Positions 21,817-31,300 of a DNA stretch of 64,000 nt are shown in pieces. Numbering within the stretch: the stretch's first letter is position 1; every line of letters begins with the position of its first letter. The position numbers were made by a program, and so were the translations under genes. The notes under the pieces were generated by a model that was not told where the DNA came from, did no database searches, and saw only the letters and a program-made list of their open reading frames with translations. The DNA comes from Isoetes taiwanensis (Eukaryota > Streptophyta > Lycopodiopsida > Isoetales > Isoetaceae). The stretch is taken from assembly GCA_021234155.1 (NCBI GenBank), contig JAJEKV010000005.1, positions 15,908,826 through 15,972,825 on the forward strand, read 5' to 3'.

Positions 21817-23459
21817 TGTGACACTTCCTACTAAATATACGGCCCCCAGCCGTACACTCCGTAGGAAATCCCCCATCTGGTCCTCCGACCGCACGGGCCC
21901 TTCGTCTATCCCGCACTCTGGGAACCCCGTAGTGCGAGAAAGGGACAGGAAGGTGTCTTGCGCGCCCTTCCCCTATGGGCTCCTATCACAACGGAAGCAT
22001 AAACATCGTCAGAACTAGCAATAGCAATACATCATGCTACCTCGAAGGGTAGCTCATCCACATATCCATAGCTACAAAGAACATAATCATATGCCATAAA
22101 ACATGAGAGCTCCTACCCGTGGCTCCGACTCATAAGGAGGTAGACTGACTGGATAGGCCTCAAGATAGAGCAGACCGAATCATAACAATGGCGGGGCTGG
22201 CTATAGACAATGGCTAGGGTTGACCACTCCATCCGTCCCTCCTGTGCATACTTTGCAGATGAGCTAGATCAAGCTCTGGCATGACTCTAGCCTTCCGGAT
22301 ACGCAATCCCATGGCATCACCCATCGGGACTACTCCAGGTTGCATCTCCCTGGTCCGTAGAGGCAGGAAGGGTTGCATCCCCCCTTCCCGGGGTCTAGAG
22401 ACTCCACGGGCAGGTAGAGAATCGTGGCGACACACGATTCGTACCCGACTTACCCCCCAAAACAAGAGCCAAGCCAACACTTGCAACTCTTGAGAGGCAG
22501 GGCGACACCTTTGCCTCAGGAGGTGTCGGACCCATGCCCGGCCCACACGAAGTGACCGAACATAAGCCTAGCCCACTATGGGATCCTCCGTAGCCCCCGC
22601 TCGGCAGGGATCCTCCCTCCGCATTGTCTCGAGCCCCGTTGTATAGTGCTGAGTCACATCATAGCCTCCATAGCCCGGTGGGTTCCTATGCACAGGCCGC
22701 ATAATAATGGGAACTAAGGGGTCTAAACTAGGAGCATACTACTAAGTAAGGCTACTAGGTCTCTACCCCCCTTCCCAATACAAGAGGAGCAAATATGATC
22801 AACCATCATCACATCACATCATGGTAACATCATAAGAACATCTTAACCTAATCATACATATCTAACTTACAGTTAGGATTCCTTGATTAGGGTTCAAGAT
22901 GTTCGACAAGGGTTCTAGGATGGCTCTACTCTAGATACAACATACAGACCCATCTGGAGTGCTAACTTCCAGATGAACTACCATGACTCTACTCCACCTA
23001 CCTGCTCCAGAAGCACTTCCTCCCATCCCTGGCATCTCCATTGCTCCTTGACGTGGTCGAAGTCGTGCTCCCTCTATGATCATGCACACACTTCGGGGGC
23101 TGCTGCACCAGGCTATGCTACGACAAACGATGCTCGAAACGGGGGTTTCGAGCGCGTAGATGAGTGTTCAGGTGCTAGAGTCAGGAAAAGGGGTCTAGGG
23201 TTAGGGTTTGAGCCAATATAGGTTAGGGTCCACATGGGATGCCACGTGGCACCAATAGGATGGGGCCGTGTGGCGGCTGCCCAATAGGATAAGGCCATGT
23301 GGAAATGGGCCTTATCCTAAGGTTATCTAAGTTAATCAATTAACTTGGATATGTGCCCCTTGCCACTTCTAAGGTATACAAGGCTACATGGGTAGACTTG
23401 TATAGTGACGGTTCCAAGAATATACGTATTTATGGCGTATATTCCCCTGGAACGTCACA
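21817..23459 (-). mobile_element. 5' LTR of gypsy element G2 (1.64 kb)
   Basis: Boundaries come from the PBS on one side and from resumption of the copia reading frame on the other. The ends are TGTGACACTTCC and GGAACGTCACA, an inverted pair. Diverged relatives in the same orientation are at about 43,410-44,330 and 47,190-47,920 (shared landmarks GACAATGGCTAGGGT and the CGGGACTACTC region). The matching 3' LTR is outside the window. Confidence 0.9.
23405..23458. repeat. 54-bp near-palindrome at the outer end of the G2 LTR
   Basis: Outer arms GTGACG/CGTCAC, middle TTCCA/TGGAA and inner GAATATACG/CGTATATTC pair around a 9-base loop. It forms the first bases of the LTR in element orientation. 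Confidence 0.85.
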
Positions 23460-23721
23460 TAGGCTATGATGAGAGTTCAAAAGGATATAAGTTGTATGAA
23501 CCTGTCAAAAGAAAAATTATACTAAGCAGGGATGTTACTTTTGACGAGCATACACTTTATAAATACAGAGAAATGGAAAAACAAAAGGACATAGTGAATC
23601 CGAAGGGCAATGAAGGTACACAGTCAGTTAGTTTTGATGAGGATAAAGCTGAAAATATTACTGGAATAGAGCAGACTGAAATCATAGCGGATAGAGAGCA
23701 AGAAAATGAGCAGAATGAATA
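23460..23721 (+). pseudogene. Copia integrase C-terminus and linker
   Basis: The frame reads GYDESSKGYKLYEPVKRKII and LSRDVTFDEHTLY, the conserved C-terminal end of Ty1/copia integrases, then an acidic linker. Everything 5' of it was displaced by the G2 insertion at 23,459/23,460. At 23,721 the frame is interrupted by the FB element and resumes at about 25,006. Confidence 0.88.
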
Positions 23722-25005
23722 TGTAGCATAATAACGGGGGGTTTTCTTTGTGTTTTTGTACGCTTTTCACTAAGGTTTTCCTATGATTTCGTGATGTATT
23801 CAAATGGATGTACTAATGCGTACATCTAGAGTGCACCATTTCTGAGCCATTGATTTTAGCCTTTTTTTTTTCAATGGTCAACAACCAATGGCTCACAACA
23901 AAAGCCCTTCTTTTGTGCGTGTGGTGCATAATGGGCACATGAAGGGCCATTGATTTTAGCCTTTTTTTCCAATGGTCAACAACCAATGGCTCACAACAAA
24001 AGCCCTCTTTTTGTGTGTGTGGTGCATAATGGGCACATGAAGGGCTTGAAGTGCAGTTTCCCCGCCGGCAACACATTTCTTATCATAACTTTTGATCCAA
24101 AGCTCTGTTTGAGATGATTTTTATTGCGTTGGAAAGCTCTCTCCGAGATCTTTTTGATAGTGTATGATATGGATATGTTTGGTTAAGTTATCTATGCTAA
24201 AACAGAAATTTTTTCCGCCCAATGAAGCTTGCAAAAAATTACCATGCATTTTTAGATTTTGAGGCGGTTATTAAGCAAATTCCAAGGCTTCTTGATCCTT
24301 GTGCTAACAAGCAGAAAAGTTTCCCACTTTGGTTTCTCACCACAAGAATCCATGGAGGCCAAAGGCTGCTGTTAAATTCCAGTTGAAAAATGTTTGTGTA
24401 TGGGTGTTGCAAACTCTATGACTTTGGATCAATCTGCTCTATCTTTATGGTAACTTTTACTTATGTTCTATTTGTTTTATTGTGATCAAATTCAAAAGCT
24501 ACAGGTGATGAAAGCCTCAAATGAATTCTAGTTTTTTTCTGGTTTAAATTCTAAAATTTTTTTTTCACATCAAGGGTGGCGTCCCTAAGGCCCCGAAGGG
24601 GCCAAAAAAAATTTTTTGTGGCACAAACCATTAACATTCAACGTATAAAAATTAAATCCCCCAACACATAACAACCAACACATAACAACCATTGACATTA
24701 ACAACCAACACATAACTACCATTGACATTAATTAACACAACCGTTGGGTCCAACACATTTAAATTAAAATCCCCCTTAAACCCCCTTTGGTTTGGGTGCA
24801 TATTCACAGGGGGGGTGACGTAGGGCAGCGAGAGCCCTCATAATTGTATTTTGCACGTACGAAATCAACACTATATAGTATTCCGCTTGAAATCTTATAG
24901 TATTTTGCGAATCTTGTTATACATTATAGCAAATTGTATACTTGCATACCCCACAAATGAGGAACTTTACGTACGATGTAGATTAAGGAATAAGGGGTGT
25001 AGGAA
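23722..25005 (+). mobile_element. Foldback element FB copy 2, in the copia frame
   Basis: It starts TATGTAGCATAATAACGGGG and ends near GGGGTGTAGGA. The copia sequence AATGAA occurs on both sides, a candidate 6-bp target duplication, and removing the insert rejoins the frame as EQNEMNEGTQ. It contains two ~95-bp tandem units (23,855-24,035), the GGCCCCTTCGGGGCC block and one arm plus core of the inverted repeat. The second arm present in copy 1 is missing. It is inverted relative to copy 1. No coding capacity. Confidence 0.75.
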
Positions 25006-26743
25006 ATGAAATGAATGAGGGAACTCAGGTCAATGTGGAGCATGGCAATGGTATTGCAAAACCTAGGAAAAGACAAACAGAAGCAAAAAAACTCAGAAAT
25101 GATTTGCAAATAGATGCAAATAAATATGGCAGAAATGTTGAAGGGAAAAGCAAGAGGCTTGCTGAGGAACCTACATCAGAGCCAGAATTGGAACAAATAT
25201 TGGCTATTTTAGAGCCAAATGTACCCTCTTCATATGAAGAGTCAGAAGAATTGTATGCTTTTCAGAGAACTCAAACATATGAGCTAGTTAAGAGGCCCTA
25301 TGGGAAAAATATTGTTAAAAAGTAAATGGATATTTAGACTTAAACCTGACTCTGATGGAAAGGGGCAGAAATATAAAGCTAGATTGGTAGCAAAATGATT
25401 TTCTCAAAAGAAAAGGACTAGATTATGATGAGACCTTTTCTCCAATAGTTAAATTAGCAAGCTTGAGGATGCTATTAGCAGTAGCAAATGCAAAGAATCT
25501 TGACATACATCACAAGGATGTAAGCACTGCCTTTCTAAATGCAAAATTGGATGAAGAAATTTTTATGGAGCAGCCACAAGGATTTGAAGAGGGAAACAAT
25601 TTGGTTTGGAAATTAAATAAGGCGGTCTATGGTCTTAAACAAGCACCTAGACAATGGTACATTTGTATGGATGAATATCTAAGAACAGGTGGGTTTCACA
25701 AATTGCAAAGTGATGGAAATATCTATATTCTTAGACAAGGCAGCAAATATTGCATCATTACACTATATGTGGATGATTGCATTATGATTTCTAACTCCAT
25801 GGAATGTTTGAATTACAGCAAAAATATGTTGAAGCACAAGTTTAAAATGACTGATTTAGGAGAGTTAAAAAGATTCTTGGGAATTGAAGTATACAGGAAC
25901 AGGGAAAGCAGGAAAATTATACTCACACAGACATCAAAAATTCAGAGTATTTTAGAAAGGTTTGGAATGAGTGACTGTAAAGCAGTCAATACTCCTTTGG
26001 TACCTGGACATGCCATATCTGAGGACATGTGTCCCAAAAATATTTTAGAAATAAAAGAAATGGAGGAGATACCATATAGAGAATTATTGGGTTGCTTACT
26101 ATATGTTAGCAATTGTACACGCCCAGATATTGCCTTTTCTGTCAGTTTGTTAAGTAGGTACACAAGCAACCCAGGCAAACAACATTGGATAGCAGCAAAA
26201 AGGATCTTGAGATTTCTTAAAGGAACTCAAGATCAAGGCATAAGTTATTCAAACAATGATCTAATCCTTAAAGGATATTGTGATGTTGATTGGGGCTCTG
26301 ATTTAGACAGCAGGAAGTCAACATCTGGATTCTCATTAATGCTTGGTGGAGCAGCCATAATTTGGAAGTCTAAAAAACAATCTTGTACTGCTATGTCTTC
26401 AGCTGAAGCTGAATATGTAGCTACCACTCTTGCTGCTAAAGAGATCGTTTGGGCCAGGAGATTACTCAATGAGTTGGGCATAATGCAAGAAAGTGCCACC
26501 ATTTTATTACGTGACAGCCAAAGTTGTATAGCCATTACTAGAAATCCTGTTTTACATCAAAGGACCAAACACATTGAATTGCATATACATTTTATCAGGG
26601 AAATGGTTGAAAAGAAATAGGTTTCAGTTGAATTCATAGGCACTCAAGATCAAGCTGCAGATATTCTCACAAAAGCTCTCACATATATCAAGTTCAGAAA
26701 ATTCAAAGAATTGCTTGGTGTTACAGGACTTGATCATTGTTGA
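25006..26743 (+). pseudogene. Copia reverse transcriptase and RNase H
   Basis: After a linker (to 25,325) the RVT_2 domain starts WIFRLKPDSDGKGQKYKARL. It has a stop where VAKGFSQ is expected and a one-base shift near 25,410. From 25,463 it is open: HHKDVSTAFLNAKLDEEIFM, NKAVYGLKQAPRQWY and the catalytic LYVDDCIMIS, intact. RNase H follows (GYCDVDWGSDLDSRKSTSGF, SSAEAEYVATTLAAKE, HQRTKHIELHIHFIRE). A TAG at 26,618 precedes the final GTQDQAADILTKAL and a stop at about 26,743. No other host frame overlaps it. Confidence 0.93.
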
Positions 26744-26797
26744 CAGATATGTGTCATTCTGTTAACCAATTTCAGAGAACATTATCTGATGGGGGAA

Positions 26798-27356
26798 TGT
26801 TGCATAATGGTCAGAAAATATTCTCTGATATTATTGTGACCTCTAATAGATAGATCCTATGCTAGGTTGTTATACCTAAGTTATTAGAGGCGCATACACA
26901 ATTAAGAATCATATGTGCATAGCTGATAGAAGTATTGTAAACTATTGGTTCATGGGTTAAGGTTATTATTAACCATTATACCTATGGGAAAGATTATTTC
27001 TTTTAATATCAGCATATGAGATCGAAACAGATGGTTCAAATAGCTCGGTGGTGGCAAAACCATCGGAGCTTTGGATCTCGGTTGCTTAACCGCCGGATCC
27101 TGTTTTACCATATATCATAAGCCAAGATCCATCTCTTAGTGAGCCGGATCTAGCAGAACAATGTCGAATGAGTAAGGTTATTTGTGCTACAGTGTTTGAG
27201 CCATTCCCATTGCTACAGTAATATTCGACATTGAGTTTAATGGTCTTTTGTTTTATTATCAATAAGGAAGTTGAGACTTAAGCTATTGAATCAAGTTGAT
27301 ACTTATTAGACTAGATCAAGTTGTTTATCTTGTTGAATTTACTTGATCTAACAACA
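26798..27356 (+). mobile_element. Copia 3' LTR (559 bp)
   Basis: It directly follows a polypurine tract (GATGGGGGAA, 26,788-26,797). It runs from TGTTGCATAATGG to CTAACAACA, with inverted ends TGTTG/CAACA. The 5' LTR was lost with the 5' half of the element. The flank is TGGAT. Confidence 0.88.
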
Positions 27357-28050
27357 TGGATACGTGATGCTCGTGTTATGCATGCCTATCCTATTGACCC
27401 AAGTATAGCAGTAGGCGCAAAATTATATAATATAGGCACCTCGTGCAAATTTCTTGATGGAGCAAAGGTGCATTTAGAGGCATAATCACTACAGATGGCG
27501 CCATGGCCCTGTTGCCATGTGGTTTCCTTCTTGGCCAAATAGCCCCATGGCGCCATCTGCCATCTGCTCCATTGTCGTCGAAAGGGCCTGGTGCCGTATG
27601 TTCCTCTTCTTGGCCGTGGCGCAATTTCGTAAGTTCTGACCAATTGGCCATATCCTAGTGACCTTAAGGCACCCTTGCCATTTCGGTCCATCTTGTCCAA
27701 ATGGCCCCATCTGCTCGAATTGTTGGACGAAAGGACTTGGTGCCTATTGTTCCTCTTCTTGGCCAACGCCATTTGGTGCAAATTCTGACTAGCCAGCCAT
27801 ATCTTGGTGACCATAAGGCACCCTCCCTGCCATTTCGATTCAAATGGCGCCATTTGGACTAAATGTGTTTGTAATAGGTAGACATGTGTGAGGAAGTGAT
27901 GCCATAGCACCATTTAGACCAAATGTGCTCGTAATAAGTAGACCTATGTGAGGATGGTGCCATTTCCGGAAATATATTGCCCAAATTTCCCATTCTTGTA
28001 CTAAATGGCGCCATTTTTGCTTGTTTCCTAGATGTTTTTCTCATAATTCG
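27357..28050. repeat. Imperfect tandem repeats flanking the copia LTR
   Basis: Two adjacent 60-bp units begin at 27,849 and 27,909 (landmark GTAATARGTAGAC). A larger unit with period near 150 bp appears at 27,645 and 27,796 (CATATC..GGTGACC.TAAGGCACCC). The word GGCGCCATTT or GCGCCATGG recurs. The minus-strand frames across this region are repeat-driven. No gene. Confidence 0.75.
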
Positions 28051-28801
28051 TATGTTCTAAAAAAATTTTATTATTGCTAAGGGCCACATTTTGAATAGAA
28101 CCACTCTTCATGGCAGGGATATAGATCCTTTAAATGTAGCAATAGAGGTCACAGAGTCTGTGGTCCCATCGCCTGAACTTCCAGTCCCATGCAGAGGGGC
28201 AGATAACATTGATGAAGCAAGAGGCACATATAGCTTTATAAATTCATTAAAGATCCTAATAACCCCTAAAAATTGGCACACGGGGAAGGATTTGTGTGAG
28301 AACCTTTGGTGTTGTGTTGAAGTCCACTTGCAAAATATTGATGAACAAGCTCTTCATATTTGAAGCTCTTGGCATGCCACTCTCTTACGGCATCGTTGGA
28401 AAGTTAAAGTATTTTGCTCTTCCATAAAATTGCAATGGAGATATGAAATTAGAAGTCTATGACACGAACAAATGTGGTAGAATTCTCTAAACCTATTCAT
28501 AAGATAGAATTTTGGTTCTTGAATATCTTAATCTTTATATTATAATGTTTTGTAATGGACCACGCCCTAATTTGAAGGGCTAAGATCGTCTGAGCCACAG
28601 ATCAGACGGCAGCCATTAGCTCTTGGTTGGACGTCCACGATTAATTCAAAAAGAAAAGGCCGAAGCTTCGATAGAACTATGCAGCCTTTGTTCTAGGGTT
28701 TGCTAATCTCATGTGCCGCATACAAGCCTCACGATTTTTTGCAGAATCAGGACCAGCATTACAGGGAATCAGAAAAGCGGCATCAGGAAAGCGGCATCAG
28801 G
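28051..28801. other. Anonymous stretch
   Basis: A GATCGTCTGAGCCACAGATCAGACGG inverted pair around 28,585-28,610 and CTAGGGTTTGC at about 28,693 resemble a plant promoter and 5' end. I cannot follow a coding sequence from there. Confidence 0.35.
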
Positions 28802-29065
28802 ACCAGTATTACAGGGAAGATATCATCGGGAGCTCTTAAGCCTCCAACTCAATGTGGTGGTAAGTTTTCCAGTTTTTTCTCTGGCTTTGATCTTTAGATT
28901 TATTACCAGAAGCGACTATTCAAAAGACTCTCGCCATTTCGAATTTTATTGTGTTCGAGCTTGAACACCAGCATTATAGGGAAATATCATCGGGGCTCTT
29001 AAGGTGAGGTAAGTTTTCTTTTTCTTTTGATCTTTAGATTTATTATCGGTTTACGTATTCAAAAG
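28802..29065 (+). repeat. Duplicated splice-like segment
   Basis: 28,802-28,926 and 28,967-29,065 are copies of one unit. Each has ATATCATCGGG and GCTCTTAAG, a donor-like GGTAAGTTTTC, then TTTGATCTTTAGATTTATTA and TATTCAAAAG. The downstream stretch to 29,850 shows no domain. Confidence 0.7.
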
Positions 29066-29858
29066 TCATTTTAAGTTCTTGAACACAATAGCTAATCCAA
29101 TCCAATGAGCTGGGGTTTCTATGTATGTTTTGGTTATCCCATAACAGTATCCGGAAGATATAATTTTGATGAAGTGTGGATCATGATAACATTATTAATC
29201 TGAAGGTATAAGGTGAGGATTGTCCTGGCTAAGAATGCCTTTTTATTATCCTTGATTTTAATGATTATTTTCCCTTGCAGTTCCTGACGGATGAGAAAAC
29301 CAAGCACGAATAAGATCTAGCAAAGCAAAGTATTTTGCACGATTAGGCAAAATACTCAGTAGTTTTATTATTCAATATTCAGTAGTTTTAATTGTGGAGC
29401 AATGAAACAGCTTCTGACAGGCCTTCATTTTTGCCACATTAATCAAGAACGTTTTGAGGCGATCAGAACGTTGTATTCACTAGAAGGGTTATTACATTGT
29501 GCTATAGGTGATCAGAATGTGAATACATGTGCTCTCTGAAGAACTAAGTTATATTTAACTTTAGTTTTCTGGAGACCTCCAAAATTGCTTATGGGTTCTT
29601 GACATTTGGTCGGTAGGATGCCTTTTGCCAAGCTTCTTCAGGAAAAACCTCTCCTATAGCTATGTGCAATAAGGTATTGTATGAATGACTTGCAGGAAGG
29701 TATTGTATGGATGACTTTGACGTAAAAAGAAGCGTCTGAAGCATCCTTAAAATGCAGTAGTAGGTGCAAATTATGTAGTGTGCAATGCAGTTCCATTTGT
29801 GCTTTGACAGTTTGCATTTATACTTATTGTTAATGATACAATAGCAGGCTATCTATAT

Positions 29859-29992
29859 ATCTAGCATTATAGCAGGGGGTTTTTCTTGTGTTTTGTACGT
29901 TTTACATGGTTTTCTATGGTTTAACCGTTGTATTCATTTGCATGTACTAAGCGGTATTTCTAGGGGTCATGTTCTTTAGAGCCATTGATTTC
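29859..29992 (+). repeat. FB end fragment (copy 3)
   Basis: ATCTAGCATTATAGCAGGGGG and the following 110 bases match the outer end of FB at 23,722-23,860, diverged but collinear (TTGTACG, GTATTCA, GAGCCATTGATTT landmarks). Homology is lost after 29,992. Confidence 0.7.
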
Positions 29993-31300
29993 CAAAGAGA
30001 GCCAAATCGTAGTTCAAAGTATTTCCCTTGCATGTTTCCTTTTTTGTGAATATGTGATATTAATAATGTTATTATTTAAAGTTTCGTTATGGATAATAAT
30101 AGCCCGTGACGGAATCTATCCAATAGCGGCGAGAGGCAGTCTACCGGATTTTGATTTGATCAACATGGCGCATCAACAAGACCCATCTTTTTCACAATCC
30201 ACCTTGAGAATAATATTTGAATGTTTACTCAAATAGAGTTGCTCGAGCCTGTTTACTTTAGGTGAAGTTTTAGAATTAAAACTTTCGATTTCTTATGGAG
30301 CTCTGTTTACGACTCTTGCTATTCCATTTGGCTTCCGGATCTTGGGCCAAGGTTTCCCCATCAGGGTTTTGTGATTGAAGCTGAGATCTTGGAGCCAAGG
30401 TTTCCTATCGGGTTTGTGATTGCTGAAGCTTCGGATCTTGGGCAAACCTTTCTTATGAGTTTGGGCCTTATTGTCTCCCATATAGCATACTATCTTTACA
30501 AAGCGGGTTTTAGTGAACATGGCACAGCGAGCGAAGGTATCGATGGTGAAATTTCTGGCGAAGCGAGATATTCCTCATAATAAATATTTTCCAAATTTGA
30601 TTGAATTTAGAGCAAGGTTTCTTATTCACAGGAAGATAATAAAGGATGTTTAACCCGATTAAGATCACGCCATGTCTGAGATCGAAGGTAGAGATGGGGT
30701 GGTGCTTTTAAAATAAACGTTCCCTTGTTGTAAAGCCTTTTCTTAATTTCGCGGACTCACAAATCACTTGCCTCAAGGCAAGCATTGGATGCCGGATGGC
30801 AGGAGTATTACAAAAACTTTGGTAGAGGAATTTATTATCTTCCGGAACACGGGGACTGTTCGAAAGTCAATATTCAAGAACTGGCCAAATATTGGCGGGT
30901 ATCGATTGGGCTTCTTTTCCTATTATCAAGTCACATTGGCTGGGCGAAGTTACCACAGCCGATCATTTCACGCCATCTTTGGAGATATTGGAAACATCGG
31001 TGCTGGTTTAGCCGGTTAGTTTAAGATTTTGGTCATGTTATATCATGCTCTTCAAAATTATGCCGCGTGCAATCTTCACCGAGTCGTATGCTCCATTACG
31101 CATGATGGTATAGCAGCTGATGTGCTAAGAATTAAATTATATCAAACAGTAAGAGGAAAATTACTTGATCGCGTACATGTTCATGCTTTATACTACAACG
31201 GGGCTATCTTACGGCCGTTTGATCTTAATCCGAGGATGCGATCGTGAGCATGTGCCCGAGGATGTTAAGGTAAACGCCTTCTTTAAACCAGAAGTCTGCG
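29993..31300. other. Anonymous stretch
   Basis: Several short plus-strand frames (60-83 codons) exist, but none carries a recognised domain or a splice-connected model. An approximate repeat near 30,345-30,440 (TTGGGCCAAGGTTTCC / TTGGAGCCAAGGTTTCC / TTGGGCAAACCTTTC) suggests local duplication. Confidence 0.4.

Noticed and set aside
23813-24076. 87-codon minus-strand frame with internally repeated peptide
   Set aside because: The peptide repeat comes from the 95-bp tandem unit of the FB element and recurs at 6,460-6,720. It is not a gene.
27386-27913. 175-codon minus-strand frame
   Set aside because: It spans the tandem repeats next to the copia LTR. The repeated peptide follows DNA periodicity and has no domain.
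27849-27968. Possible CRISPR-like spaced repeat
   Set aside because: Units are adjacent with no unique spacers, and the DNA is plant nuclear.
28693-29300. Spliced gene starting near CTAGGGTTTGC
   Set aside because: Promoter-like words and donor-like sites exist, but no reading frame survives joining. Kept only as a duplicated segment.
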